NCBI GenBank assembly: GCA_046349255.1
Contig: JAXMCR010000002.1
Location: forward strand, 496,001 to 560,000
Reading direction: 5' to 3'
Source of the DNA: DAIODI01 sp046349255
GTDB taxonomy: Bacteria; Pseudomonadota; Alphaproteobacteria; Rhizobiales; Aestuariivirgaceae
DNA length: 64,000 nt
The position numbers and the translations under genes are program-made. The first letter of the stretch is position 1. Each line of letters opens with the position of its first letter. The notes under the pieces are model-generated. The model was given only the letters and a program-made list of their open reading frames with translations. It was not told the origin of the DNA and did no database searches. Below, piece after piece: positions 25,351-34,018 of this stretch.

Positions 25351-26382
25351 ATGAGCGCCAGTGCCAACCGACTGACCTGCGTGCTCCTGCACCGGTTCAA
25401 CATGATGACGCTGACGACGGTGCTCGAGCCGTTGCGCATTGCGAACTACCTGTCGCCGGCGAAGCTCTACGACTGGGAATACCGCTCAGTGACGAAGGGC
25501 GGCATCACCGCCAGCAACGGTCTCACCATCGAGTGCCTCGGGCTCGATGAGCCGTCGCCCGACCCGTTCGACATGGTGGCGGTGTTCGGCAGCTGGGGCG
25601 CCGAGCGCTACGACAACCCGGCGCTCTCGCGCTGGCTGAGGCGGAAGGCGCGCGCCGGGGCGACGCTGATCGCGGTCGAGCTCGGCGTCTACGCGCTCGC
25701 CCGCGCCGGGCTGCTCGACGGCTACCGCGCCACCACCCACTGGTCGTGCCTTGCCGGATTTGCCGAGCAATTTCCAGAGGTTAACGTCTGCGAGCAGCTG
25801 TTCACCATCGACCGAAAGGTGATGACCTGCGCCGGCGGCACGGCGGGGCTCGACCTGTTCCTGACGATCGTCGGCCGCCAGCACGGCGAGCAGCTCGCGG
25901 CGGAAGTGTCGAACCAGATCCTGCACCATCCGCGCCGCCCGGCGGACGGAGCGCAGCGGCATGCGCCCGGCGCCAAGGACGAACACATCCACCCGGTCGT
26001 GCGCGCCGCCATGCGCCACATGGAGGAGCGCATCGAGGAACCGCTGTCGGTGCCGGATCTCTGCCATGCCATCGGCGTGTCGCAGCGCCAGCTCGAGCGG
26101 CTGTTCCGGCGCCACACGGGCTGCACCGTCAGCCAGTTCAGCAAGATCATCCGCCTGCAGTACGCGCGCGTTCTGCTCACCAGTACCCGGATGTCGATCC
26201 GCGAAGTCTCGGCGGCGTGCGGGTTCAACTCGATGTCGTATTTTTCACAGTGCTTCACGCGCACGTTCGGGAAGAAGCCGAGCGAGAACCGCTCCTCTTG
26301 GCCCGACGACCAGCCCGCGCCGCAGTGGCCGGGCACGGTCTATTCGTTCACGCAGGCGTTGGCGTCGACCGCGAAGCGCTAG
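25351..26382 (+). CDS. GlxA-family AraC-type transcriptional regulator (CdhR/GbdR-like)
   Basis: 343-residue regulator with an N-terminal DJ-1/glutamine-amidotransferase-like sensing domain (about residues 8-180) and a C-terminal AraC HTH domain (about 215-320), with helix 'IGVSQRQLERLFRRHTG' and the conserved 'FNSMSYFSQCFTRTFGKKP'. In this family CdhR activates carnitine dehydrogenase genes and GbdR senses glycine betaine, so it likely senses a cluster intermediate. ATG 25351 was chosen; the in-frame extension upstream covers the promoter region. It is divergent from BKACE and ends over the 3' end of the dehydrogenase gene by 4 bp. Confidence 0.9.
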   Translation: MSASANRLTCVLLHRFNMMTLTTVLEPLRIANYLSPAKLYDWEYRSVTKGGITASNGLTIECLGLDEPSPDPFDMVAVFGSWGAERYDNPALSRWLRRKARAGATLIAVELGVYALARAGLLDGYRATTHWSCLAGFAEQFPEVNVCEQLFTIDRKVMTCAGGTAGLDLFLTIVGRQHGEQLAAEVSNQILHHPRRPADGAQRHAPGAKDEHIHPVVRAAMRHMEERIEEPLSVPDLCHAIGVSQRQLERLFRRHTGCTVSQFSKIIRLQYARVLLTSTRMSIREVSAACGFNSMSYFSQCFTRTFGKKPSENRSSWPDDQPAPQWPGTVYSFTQALASTAKR

Positions 26383-27338
26383 AGCGTCCTGCCGGCCTTC
26401 GCCGCCGCCACGGCCTTCAGCACACCGACGATCGCGCGGTCGCGCTCGGCCGCCATCTCGGTGAAATGCCGTTTGCCGGCGATCGCGTGGCAGCCATCGA
26501 CCATGCGGTCGCGCAGTTCCTTCGTCAGCTCCGGCGCCTCGAGCCGCGTCCACGGCCACTTGAGGGCAGGGCCGAACTGGTCGAGGTTCGTCGCCATGCC
26601 GCCCTCGCCGCAGGCCACGTGGAACGCCATGCACTGGCCGAGGATCGCCATCCGCGGCGCAGGCCCGTTGATCAGCGCGGTGTCGATGTCCTCGGGCGTC
26701 GCCTCGCCGTTCGCCACCATGTGCAGCGCCTCGCGCCACAGCGCCTCCTGCAGCCGCGTCGCCACGAACCCGGGAATCTCCTTCTTCATCACGAGCGGGG
26801 CCTTGCCCGCGACGCGGTAGAAATCCGCGGCCCATTGGACGGCGTCGGGCGCGGTCTTCTTGCCGCCGATGATCTCGACGAGGGGGAGCAGGTAGGGCGG
26901 GTTGAACGGGTGGCCGATCACCGTGCGCTCCGGCGTCGCGCACGTCGCCTGGATGTCGGTCATCGTGAGACCGGACGTGGAGGACGAGATCACGACTCCC
27001 TCCGGCACCAGTCGCCCGAGCTTCTCGTAGAGCGCCTGCTTGATCGGCAGGCGTTCGGGCGCGCTCTCCTGGACGAAGTCGGCGGTCTTCACCGCCGCCG
27101 CCAGATCGTCCGTCAGGGTGAGGCGATCGCGCGAAGCGCCTGGCGCAAGACCCAGCGCGGTGAGCGAGATCCAGGCCGTGTCGAGCACGTCCATGAACAT
27201 CGCCTTTTCATCCATCGAGTGGAGATAGGCGTTCACGTCGTAGCCGCGGGCGAGGAAGTGGGCGGCCCAGCCTGCGCCGATCGGCCCAGCGCCGAGGCTT
27301 GCAACCGTCTTCACCTTGTCGGGAGCGGGTCTCGTCAT
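26379..27338 (-). CDS. L-carnitine 3-dehydrogenase-like (3-hydroxyacyl-CoA dehydrogenase family)
   Basis: 319-residue NAD-dependent dehydrogenase, the length of bacterial L-carnitine dehydrogenase (about 320). The NAD motif 'SLGAGPIGAGWAAHFLARG' is near residues 14-32. The 'IGHPFNPPYLLPLVEIIGG' stretch is characteristic of carnitine dehydrogenase and related free-acid dehydrogenases. It would oxidise L-carnitine to 3-dehydrocarnitine for the BKACE enzyme. It follows the CaiD-like gene by 4 bp, so the two are co-transcribed. Confidence 0.87.
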   Translation of the reverse strand: MTRPAPDKVKTVASLGAGPIGAGWAAHFLARGYDVNAYLHSMDEKAMFMDVLDTAWISLTALGLAPGASRDRLTLTDDLAAAVKTADFVQESAPERLPIKQALYEKLGRLVPEGVVISSSTSGLTMTDIQATCATPERTVIGHPFNPPYLLPLVEIIGGKKTAPDAVQWAADFYRVAGKAPLVMKKEIPGFVATRLQEALWREALHMVANGEATPEDIDTALINGPAPRMAILGQCMAFHVACGEGGMATNLDQFGPALKWPWTRLEAPELTKELRDRMVDGCHAIAGKRHFTEMAAERDRAIVGVLKAVAAAKAGRTL

Positions 27339-27342
27339 CGTC

Positions 27343-28143
27343 CTATTTCCCCTTGAACACCGGCTCGCGCTTCTCGACGAACGCCCGCACGCCTTCGGCT
27401 GCGTCCTCCGACTTGAGCATGGCGCGGTAGACCGGCAGGTCCTCGGTGCGCATCTTTTGGAACGCCTGCTCGAGCGGCACGCATTCGATGGCGCGCAGCA
27501 CTTCCTTCACCGTCTGGAGCGCGAGCGGCGCTGCCTTTGCGAGTTGGTCCGCCCAGGCGCGCGCGGCGTCCATGAGCTCCGCATACGGAACGACCTTGTT
27601 GACGAGGCCGTAGCGCGCGGCTTCCTCGGCCTTCATGCGGCGGCCGAGCAGGAACATCTCCATCGCGATGTTGTAGGGCAGCCGCCGCGGCAGCCGCTGC
27701 AGCGCGCCCGCGTCGGGCACGATACCGAGCGGGAGTTCCGGCAGCGCGAACTCGACGTGGTCGGCGGCGATCAGGAGATCGCAGCCCATGGCAAGTTCGA
27801 ACCCGCCGCCCACGACGAGGCCGTTCAGCGCGGCGATCACCGGCTTGTTGAGCTTCCAGTTCTCGGTAAGGCCCGCGAACCCGCCCTCGCCGTAGTCGCC
27901 GTCCTCCCACCAGTTGTCGAGCTTCGTCTCGCCCGCGTTCAGCGCCTTGAGGTCCCAGCCCGCCGAAAAGATGCGGTCGCCCTGCGCGGTGAGAATCGCG
28001 ACGCGAAGCTCGGGATCGCTGCGCAGCATCGCGAACGCCGCGCCGAGCTCGCGGCTCATCGCGTGGTCGATGGCGTTCACCTTGGGCTTGTTGAGCTTCA
28101 CCTCGAGCACGGGGCCGCGACGGGTGACTTCGACGTGGGACAT
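27343..28143 (-). CDS. caiD: Carnitinyl-CoA dehydratase-like enoyl-CoA hydratase
   Basis: 266-residue crotonase-family enzyme that aligns well with E. coli CaiD from memory. 'FSAGWDLKA', 'GGGFELAMGCDLLI' and 'FALPELPLGIVPD' are shared. The two active-site glutamates are E116 and E136, spaced as E111 and E131 in CaiD. The reaction would be reversible hydration of crotonobetainyl-CoA to carnitinyl-CoA, joining a CoA-based branch to the carnitine dehydrogenase route. It leads the two-gene unit with the dehydrogenase. Ordinary enoyl-CoA hydratase activity is the alternative. Confidence 0.85.
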   Translation of the reverse strand: MSHVEVTRRGPVLEVKLNKPKVNAIDHAMSRELGAAFAMLRSDPELRVAILTAQGDRIFSAGWDLKALNAGETKLDNWWEDGDYGEGGFAGLTENWKLNKPVIAALNGLVVGGGFELAMGCDLLIAADHVEFALPELPLGIVPDAGALQRLPRRLPYNIAMEMFLLGRRMKAEEAARYGLVNKVVPYAELMDAARAWADQLAKAAPLALQTVKEVLRAIECVPLEQAFQKMRTEDLPVYRAMLKSEDAAEGVRAFVEKREPVFKGK

Positions 28144-28311
28144 GGCGGGTGAGACTTTCCAGCGGTGGTGAATTTTCCGCGAGTCTCCGGCCCACCGCGT
28201 CGCCCGTTTCCAAAAAATCCGACGCGGTCTTCACATTCTCGACAGATACACGCACGAGCGAAGGACTGCGAGAAGCTGGTCCGACTGAGCCGTGTCCGGA
28301 CATTCGTCACC

Positions 28312-28332
28312 GACCACCCCAGTCTGGTGGTC
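28312..28332. terminator. Hairpin between DUF1236 and caiD-like genes (weak terminator candidate)
   Basis: GACCACC at 28312-28318 pairs with GGTGGTC at 28326-28332 around a 7-nt loop. It is downstream of the DUF1236 gene on the minus strand and upstream of the caiD-like gene. There is no T-tract on either side, so termination is uncertain; a regulatory palindrome is equally possible. The rest of the 228-bp gap shows nothing I recognise. Confidence 0.35.
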
Positions 28333-28371
28333 AACTACGCTCGCCCACCCCCTCTCCAGGGACGGTAAGGA

Positions 28372-28656
28372 TCATTCGTAGATCTTCACCACCTTGTGCG
28401 ACTTGCGGTCGACCAGAACCCGCTTCTTGTTGACGACAACGTAGCCGTAATCGCTGTTGGGCACCTCGACAACGTGCACGGTGTCCGGAACCGGCGCGCC
28501 GAGCGACAGCGAAAACACCGGCGTCTGGATCGTCGGCGCCGGCTGCGCCATGACGTAGGTGTCGACCTCCGGAGAGATCACGACGTCCTGGGCGAAGAGT
28601 GCCGCCGGGAGCACGGTCAGGGCCGCGCCGGCGGTAAAGGCGAGGAGCGTTCGCAT
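28372..28656 (-). CDS. DUF1236-like exported protein
   Basis: 94-residue small protein with a Sec signal peptide (about residues 1-22, ending LFA). The mature part contains 'VPDTVHVVEVPNSDYGYVVV' and 'RVLVDRKSHKVVKIYE', the pattern of DUF1236 proteins common in Rhizobiales. The function of the family is unknown; it is periplasmic or envelope-associated. ATG 28656 is selected because the signal peptide begins there; the longer open frame upstream is low-complexity. Confidence 0.78.
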   Translation of the reverse strand: MRTLLAFTAGAALTVLPAALFAQDVVISPEVDTYVMAQPAPTIQTPVFSLSLGAPVPDTVHVVEVPNSDYGYVVVNKKRVLVDRKSHKVVKIYE

Positions 28657-28854
28657 TGTCGTTTCCTTTCGCTTCGTCTTTCCGCGAGGGATGGTTCCCT
28701 CCGTTTGCGAGCGTGGAATGTCCAATCGCGGGGGCGAGTTCCCCGCCGCTCCGTTCGCGAACGTTCCCTTGGTGTCCAACTGGTTGCAAAGACGCGGCAA
28801 AACCGGTTAGCGATGCAGCACGTACCTCCCCTTTGACGGCAACGGGACAGCATC

Positions 28855-30123
28855 GTGGCGACCGACCATCCTCTGCGGCTTTCCTTGAACGACGAGGTGC
28901 ACGGCCGCCCGGCGCTCGCTATCCCCGAGCCCGGGAAGATCAGCCATTTCGCGTTCACCGAGGCTGCGCCCGGTTCCGCACGCGATGCTATCGCAGACCT
29001 CTGCCGCAGGCTCGGCGCGCAAGGACCGGGGCCCGACATCGGCCACCACACGATCATCGCCGAGCCGCTCGCCATCAAGTGGGAGCAGCACGGCGAGTTC
29101 TACACGCTGACCGTCGCCGAATCAGGACCGGCCGAGCAGGCGTTCAATGCGCCCGCCGCCGCGGCCCTGCCGATGGGCTGGCTTGCTTCGCTGCCGGGCG
29201 AACGGCTCGTCGCCCTCAACATCGGCGTGCGCAAGCTGCCAGCGAACCGCTTCGCGCCGGAAAAGCTGTTCGGCCACGGCGACCTCGCCGGATCAGAAGT
29301 GAACGACGGGCTCGCCCGGATCTGGATGGACTTCCGCATCGGCGCCGACGGCTTTTCGCGTGCGTTCATTCTCGACAAGGGGCTCGGGCCGCAGCGCCTC
29401 GGCCGGCTCGTGCGGCGGCTTGTCGAGATCGAGACGTACCGCATGATGGCGCTTCTCACGTTTCCGGTGGCGCGCTCGATCCAGCCGAAGCTGACGCGAC
29501 TCGAGCAGCAGCTCACCTCCGTCATCGTGCAGGCGTCGGATCGCGGCACGACGAACGGCGCGCGTCCGGAGTCGGAACTTCTTGCCACCATCCAGTCCGC
29601 GGCGCGCGAGATCGAGGAGACGTCGAACCAGACCAACTTTCGCTTCGCGGCGGCGCGCGCCTACTGGGCGCTCGCCGCCAAGCGCATCGCGGAGCTCGGC
29701 GAGAAGCGCATCGGCACGCTGCAGCCGATCGAGCAGTTCCTCGACCGCCGGCTCGGACCGGCCATGTCGACCTGCGAGGCGGTCGAGCGGCGGCTCAATG
29801 CGCTTGCCGAACGCTCCGAGCGCGCCTCGAACCTGCTGCGCACGCAGGTCGACATCGCGCTTGAAGGGCAGAACCAGTCGCTCCTGCGTTCAATGGAGCA
29901 GAATGCGCGCCGGCAGCTTCGCCTGCAGCAAACGGTCGAAGGCCTCTCGGTCGTCGCGATCAGCTACTACCTGCTGTCGATGCTCGGCTACGTGTTCAAG
30001 GGGCTGGAGGAGGCGCGGGTCACCACCATCCACGCGCCGGTCGCGATCGCCGTGGCCGCGCCGATCGTCGTCGCCGTCGTGTGGATGATGATCGCGCGGC
30101 TGCGCCGCCACCTGATGGAGTGA
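28855..30123 (+). CDS. DUF3422 family membrane-anchored protein
   Basis: 422-residue protein of the DUF3422 family. It starts with the family's typical 'LRLSLNDEVHGRPAL' and has a long central alpha-helical region ('SIQPKLTRLEQQLTSVIVQ', 'AREIEETSNQTNFRFAAARA') ending in two membrane helices (about residues 365-415). Function is unknown. The GTG start at 28855 fits the conserved N-terminus. It meets the sulfotransferase gene tail to tail with no gap. Confidence 0.88.
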   Translation: MATDHPLRLSLNDEVHGRPALAIPEPGKISHFAFTEAAPGSARDAIADLCRRLGAQGPGPDIGHHTIIAEPLAIKWEQHGEFYTLTVAESGPAEQAFNAPAAAALPMGWLASLPGERLVALNIGVRKLPANRFAPEKLFGHGDLAGSEVNDGLARIWMDFRIGADGFSRAFILDKGLGPQRLGRLVRRLVEIETYRMMALLTFPVARSIQPKLTRLEQQLTSVIVQASDRGTTNGARPESELLATIQSAAREIEETSNQTNFRFAAARAYWALAAKRIAELGEKRIGTLQPIEQFLDRRLGPAMSTCEAVERRLNALAERSERASNLLRTQVDIALEGQNQSLLRSMEQNARRQLRLQQTVEGLSVVAISYYLLSMLGYVFKGLEEARVTTIHAPVAIAVAAPIVVAVVWMMIARLRRHLME

Positions 30124-30768
30124 TCAGGCGGCGTGTTTTGGCCCGCCGCTGACGATTTCCCAGAACTCGGTCGTGGTATTGCGGTGCGGGAACGGTGTGT
30201 CGGGAACCGGCACGCCGAGAAATGCGCACAGAGGCTCCCAGCCTTGCGCCACGTCGAACACCAAGAGCCGGTCGGCGGGTACCGTCGCCTTCACGTCTGC
30301 CAGGCGCTTGCGGAAGGCGGCGATCGCGGCGTCGCGATCATCCGCTCGCCCGCCGAAGGTCTGCTGGATGATCATCGCATCGGCCGCGCCGAGCATCGCA
30401 CGCACGTGCGGCGGCAGCGGCATCCCGTCATGCGTCTGGAACAGCTTCAGGATCGTGCCGGAAAAACTGTTCCACCACTTGTCCTCGGGCCTGACGCTCA
30501 TCACGACCTTGGCGTCCGGGAACGCCACTAGGAGATCGCGCCACACGTGCGCGCCGGGCCAGTCGACCTGCGCCCGGTAGCCGTCGAACACCGCGTTCCA
30601 GTCAACAGGTTCGTGCTTCGCGGCGCGCTCCCAGTGCGGCACCTGGTCGGGCTTCTGGAACACCTCCTCCATGTGATGGCAGGGGCCGAAGCCGAGTTGC
30701 TCGAGCGCCAGCTTCAGCGACAGCGTTCCCGTGCGGCCGAACCCCGGATTGATCACCGCCAAACCCAT
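30124..30768 (-). CDS. Sulfotransferase family protein (Sulfotransfer_4 type)
   Basis: 214-residue protein. The N-terminal 'GFGRTGTLSLKLALEQLGF' is the 5'-phosphosulfate loop of the Sulfotransfer_4 family, and 'KVVMSVRPEDKWWNSF' is the 3'-phosphate/PAPS region. The remaining helical part and 'FPHRNTTTEFW' C-terminus are typical of these bacterial proteins, whose acceptors are mostly unknown. It is unlike the smaller sulfotransferase-like protein at 10029. Confidence 0.85.
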   Translation of the reverse strand: MGLAVINPGFGRTGTLSLKLALEQLGFGPCHHMEEVFQKPDQVPHWERAAKHEPVDWNAVFDGYRAQVDWPGAHVWRDLLVAFPDAKVVMSVRPEDKWWNSFSGTILKLFQTHDGMPLPPHVRAMLGAADAMIIQQTFGGRADDRDAAIAAFRKRLADVKATVPADRLLVFDVAQGWEPLCAFLGVPVPDTPFPHRNTTTEFWEIVSGGPKHAA

Positions 30769-30962
30769 TCCAGTCCTCCGTCAATTGAGTTTTGTTGACG
30801 GCAACAGTGAACGGAATTTGATCCGTACACAATCAGGTGTCGGTGTCCTAGACCGGCGAGATCTATCTCAAGTAGCAATCATATTGCTTCGCATGTGCAT
30901 TTTCGCACATCTGAATTCTTGGACCTGGCTCACGTTTACTTGGTCAACCTTGGGAGGGGACT

Positions 30963-31481
30963 ATGACAAACGCGGTGCCTGCTACAATGGCGCTCGTTCT
31001 CGCCATCTCACTGAGTGGCTGTGCGTCCGTCTCAGTCCAGCGCGTGACGGATCCGGTCAAGCAGACCGGGATCAGGTACTGGAGACCTGCGCCCTACATT
31101 CTCGTCCAGGAAGTCGTGACCGCCGACAAGGCTGTGGTATGCGACGCGAAGGTGATGACGCTCCCGGACAAGAGCGAAGAATACGCGATCAACTTCACTC
31201 CAGGCATGGGAACTGCCGAGGTGAAACCGACCCTGACGGACGGTTGGCGGCTGGATGGACTGGATGCAAACCTGGACTCGAAAACCGCGGATAACATCAA
31301 GGCATTAGCGGAATTGGCGAAGGCCTCCGGTGCCACCATTTCAATGACGGATAACGGCGCGAAACCTGGTCAACGGAAGCCGACCTGCAATGCAGGTATC
31401 TTCCGGCCGGTCTACAGCGCCACCGGCCAGATTGTTGAGTTCAGAAAAGTGAAAGGACTAGGTTCCCCGTTCGGCACCTAA
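30963..31481 (+). CDS. Orphan lipoprotein
   Basis: 172-residue protein with a lipoprotein signal: a hydrophobic stretch ending in the lipobox LSGC with Cys20 as the lipidated residue. GGGAGGGG precedes ATG 30963 at good spacing. No domain is recognised in the mature part, which ends with a Gly-rich 'VKGLGSPFGT'. The gene and its 194-bp upstream region are visibly richer in A and T than their neighbours, suggesting acquisition. The stop overlaps the stop of the pentapeptide-repeat gene by 4 bp. Confidence 0.82.
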   Translation: MTNAVPATMALVLAISLSGCASVSVQRVTDPVKQTGIRYWRPAPYILVQEVVTADKAVVCDAKVMTLPDKSEEYAINFTPGMGTAEVKPTLTDGWRLDGLDANLDSKTADNIKALAELAKASGATISMTDNGAKPGQRKPTCNAGIFRPVYSATGQIVEFRKVKGLGSPFGT

Positions 31482-32272
31482 AAGTCCACTTCCGCCCGCT
31501 CGAGGTTCTTCGCGCTCTTGAACGTCGACGACGACGCGCCCTTGAGGTTCGTCAGCTTCGCCGAGGCGACGTCGGCGTCCTTGAAGGTCGCCTTGGTCAC
31601 CGTCGCGCCGTCGAGGTTCGCGCCCGAAAGATCCGCGCCGTCGAGGTTCGCCCCGGTGAGATCCGCGCCCCTCAGCGATGCGAACGAGAGGTCGACACGG
31701 GAGAGATTCGCGCCGCGGAAGTTCGCGCCGTCGAGCTTCGCCGACTTGAGCACGGCGCGCATCATGCCCATCGACTGGTTCTTCATGTCGGCGGACAGGT
31801 TCGCCCCGGCGAGGTTCGCACCCTTGAGGCTTGCGTTGGTGAGATCGCCGGCAACGCGCGCGCCGGCGAGGTTCACACCGTCGAGCGTCGCCTTGCGCAG
31901 CTGGCTGCCGAACAGCGATGCCTTCTCGAGATTGGCGTCCTTCAGGTTCGCCTCCAGCAGCCAGGCCTGGTCCAGCACGGCTGCAGCGAGATTGGCGCCC
32001 GAAAGGTTCGTGCGATTGAGCCCGGCGGCGCGGAACACCGCGCCGGCGAGCATCGCGCCCGAAAGGTCGAGGCCGTTCAGCTTCTTGCCGGTGAAGTCGG
32101 CGGGCGTCGCCCCACCCGCCCGCACGGCCGCCTCGACGGCGGCCCGATCCATCTCGGCCTGCGTGAACTGCGGCTGCGAGAGATCGACCTGGTCGATCAT
32201 CTCCTGCGCGACCGTCAGCGCTGGCGAAAGTGCCAGCGCTGCACAGACAATCCCGACCCTGAAACTCCGCAT
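31478..32272 (-). CDS. Exported pentapeptide-repeat protein
   Basis: 264-residue protein with a signal peptide (about residues 1-22, ending TVAQ) followed by a long series of A(N/D)LxG-type pentapeptide repeats (for example 'LDGANFRGANLSRVDLS'). These fold as a right-handed quadrilateral beta-helix. The exported location is unlike cytoplasmic gyrase-protecting members. A break around the 'SADMKNQSMGMMRAVLKSA' segment interrupts the repeats once. Function unknown. It follows the methyltransferase gene by 5 bp. Confidence 0.88.
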   Translation of the reverse strand: MRSFRVGIVCAALALSPALTVAQEMIDQVDLSQPQFTQAEMDRAAVEAAVRAGGATPADFTGKKLNGLDLSGAMLAGAVFRAAGLNRTNLSGANLAAAVLDQAWLLEANLKDANLEKASLFGSQLRKATLDGVNLAGARVAGDLTNASLKGANLAGANLSADMKNQSMGMMRAVLKSAKLDGANFRGANLSRVDLSFASLRGADLTGANLDGADLSGANLDGATVTKATFKDADVASAKLTNLKGASSSTFKSAKNLERAEVDF

Positions 32273-32277
32273 ACCGC

Positions 32278-33126
32278 TCAGGCCTTTCTCCCGCTGACGA
32301 CGCGGGCGCATGACCCGAAGCGCACCGCGCTGCCCTTCGCGCCGGCACGCGCCGCCTCGATGACTTCGTGTCGGATCTTCTCCCGCGTCGCATCGTCCGT
32401 CTTGGCGAGACCGGCCACCACGGGCGCGGCGATCTCGCACATGAACCCCCAGTAGGTTTCAGCACCGTCGAAGGAGAGCGCGCTTTCGACCGTCTCCGAC
32501 GTTACGTCCTTGAGGCCCGCCGCCTCGAACGCCGATTCGATCATGCCCGGCGCGGCGCAGCGGAAGAGGCCTGGCGCGTCGGGGGACGGCTTTGGAATGT
32601 CCACGTAGCGCCCGATCGTCGAAAGCACCAGCGACGCCCAGGGGTTCTGGTCGGGTCCGGTCCACACTGCCGTCACCACGTGCGCGCCCGGCTTCGCGAC
32701 GCGGGCGAATTCACCCGCCGACTGCGCGATCGACGGAAAGAACATGAAACCAAACCGGCAGAGCACGGCATCGAAGCTCGCATCCTTGAACGGCAGGGCC
32801 CCGGCGTCGGCGATCTGCGTGCGGAAATTGCCGAGCTTGCGCCATGAGGCGTTGTCGGCGGCGATCGCCAGCATGTCGGGCGAGAGATCGGTCACGGTGA
32901 CGATCGCCTTCGGATAGCGCTGCGCGACCGTGAGCCCTGGCTCGCCGGTGCCTGCCGCGATGTCGAGCACCGCGTCGCCGTCCTTGATCCCGGCCTTCGC
33001 GATCATTGCCTCGCCGAAGGGTTCGAGCCACGTCATCACCGTGTCGTCCCATTTCTTCCATCCGGCTGAGAATTTGTCCCAGGTGGCGCGTTGCTGATCG
33101 CGGATTGCATCGAACGTCGTCGACAT
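32278..33126 (-). CDS. Class I SAM-dependent methyltransferase
   Basis: 282-residue enzyme of the UbiE/COQ5-like group. Motif I is 'VLDIAAGTGEPGLTVA' (about residues 55-70), then 'VTDLSPDMLAIA' and 'DAGALPFKDASFDAVLCRFG'. GAGGAG is seven bases before ATG 33126. The substrate is unknown. It is the upstream gene of a likely pair with the exported pentapeptide-repeat gene. Confidence 0.88.
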   Translation of the reverse strand: MSTTFDAIRDQQRATWDKFSAGWKKWDDTVMTWLEPFGEAMIAKAGIKDGDAVLDIAAGTGEPGLTVAQRYPKAIVTVTDLSPDMLAIAADNASWRKLGNFRTQIADAGALPFKDASFDAVLCRFGFMFFPSIAQSAGEFARVAKPGAHVVTAVWTGPDQNPWASLVLSTIGRYVDIPKPSPDAPGLFRCAAPGMIESAFEAAGLKDVTSETVESALSFDGAETYWGFMCEIAAPVVAGLAKTDDATREKIRHEVIEAARAGAKGSAVRFGSCARVVSGRKA

Positions 33127-33255
33127 CGAACTGCTCCTCTCAGGCCCCCCGGTGTCGGTCGAATATGACAGCATCCGCGCGCCGCCCGCCAGCGCTTGTT
33201 CGGCAGCCGGTTCCGGCTACACTGCCCGCACAACCTGCTCGGGAGGCCATCCGTC

Positions 33256-34008
33256 ATGTCGTCGATCGCCCTGCCGGCGCGCTGGTTCCAGCGCAACGGC
33301 ATCTTGCTCGTTCTCGTCGCACTCCTCACCACCGGCTGCGGCAGCATCAACACCATCCCCACCTACCAGGAGCAGGTGAAGGCGTCCTGGAGCGAAGTGC
33401 TGAACCAGTACCAGCGCCGCGCCGACCTGATCCCGAACCTCGTCGAGACGGTGAAGGGCTACGCCACGCAGGAGAAGGACGTCTTGACCTCGGTGGTCGA
33501 GGCGCGCGCCAAGGCGACACAGATGCAGATTCCGCCGGACATCATCAACAACCCGGGCGCGTTCAAGGCCTTCCAGGAGAACCAGGCGGCGCTGTCGAGC
33601 TCGCTCGCGCGGCTGCTCGCCGTCGTCGAGAACTATCCGGACCTCAAGTCGAACCAGAACTTCCTCGCGCTGCAGGCGCAGCTCGAAGGCACCGAGAACC
33701 GCATCGCGGTGGCGCGGCGCGACTACATCGAGGCGGTGCGCGTCTACAACACGGAACTCAAGACCTTCCCCGGCCGCATCTGGGCGTGGATCCTCTACTC
33801 GAGCTACCAGCCGGCCGAGACCTTCACGATCAAGGAGGAGGCGATGCAGCCGCCGAAGGTCGACTTCTCGAAGCAGCCGCAATCGAACTCCGGCGCGTCG
33901 ACGACGACGGGCGGGGCGACCACCGGCGGCACCATCGGCGACACGACCAACGGCGCGACCGCGCCCGCGACCACCAACGGCTCGGGCGGCACGACCACCA
34001 GCCCGTGA
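33256..34008 (+). CDS. lemA: LemA family lipoprotein
   Basis: 250-residue LemA-family protein. The signal ends in the lipobox TTGC with Cys28, so it is a membrane-anchored lipoprotein. The family core is clear: 'YQRRADLIPNLVETVKGYA', 'ARAKATQMQI' and 'YNTELKTFPGRIWAW'. The C-terminal 45 residues are a Thr/Gly/Asn-rich tail not present in typical LemA. It is the first gene of an operon with two TPM-domain proteins, a common pairing whose biochemical role is unresolved. Confidence 0.93.
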   Translation: MSSIALPARWFQRNGILLVLVALLTTGCGSINTIPTYQEQVKASWSEVLNQYQRRADLIPNLVETVKGYATQEKDVLTSVVEARAKATQMQIPPDIINNPGAFKAFQENQAALSSSLARLLAVVENYPDLKSNQNFLALQAQLEGTENRIAVARRDYIEAVRVYNTELKTFPGRIWAWILYSSYQPAETFTIKEEAMQPPKVDFSKQPQSNSGASTTTGGATTGGTIGDTTNGATAPATTNGSGGTTTSP

Positions 34009-34018
34009 CGGCTCAACG

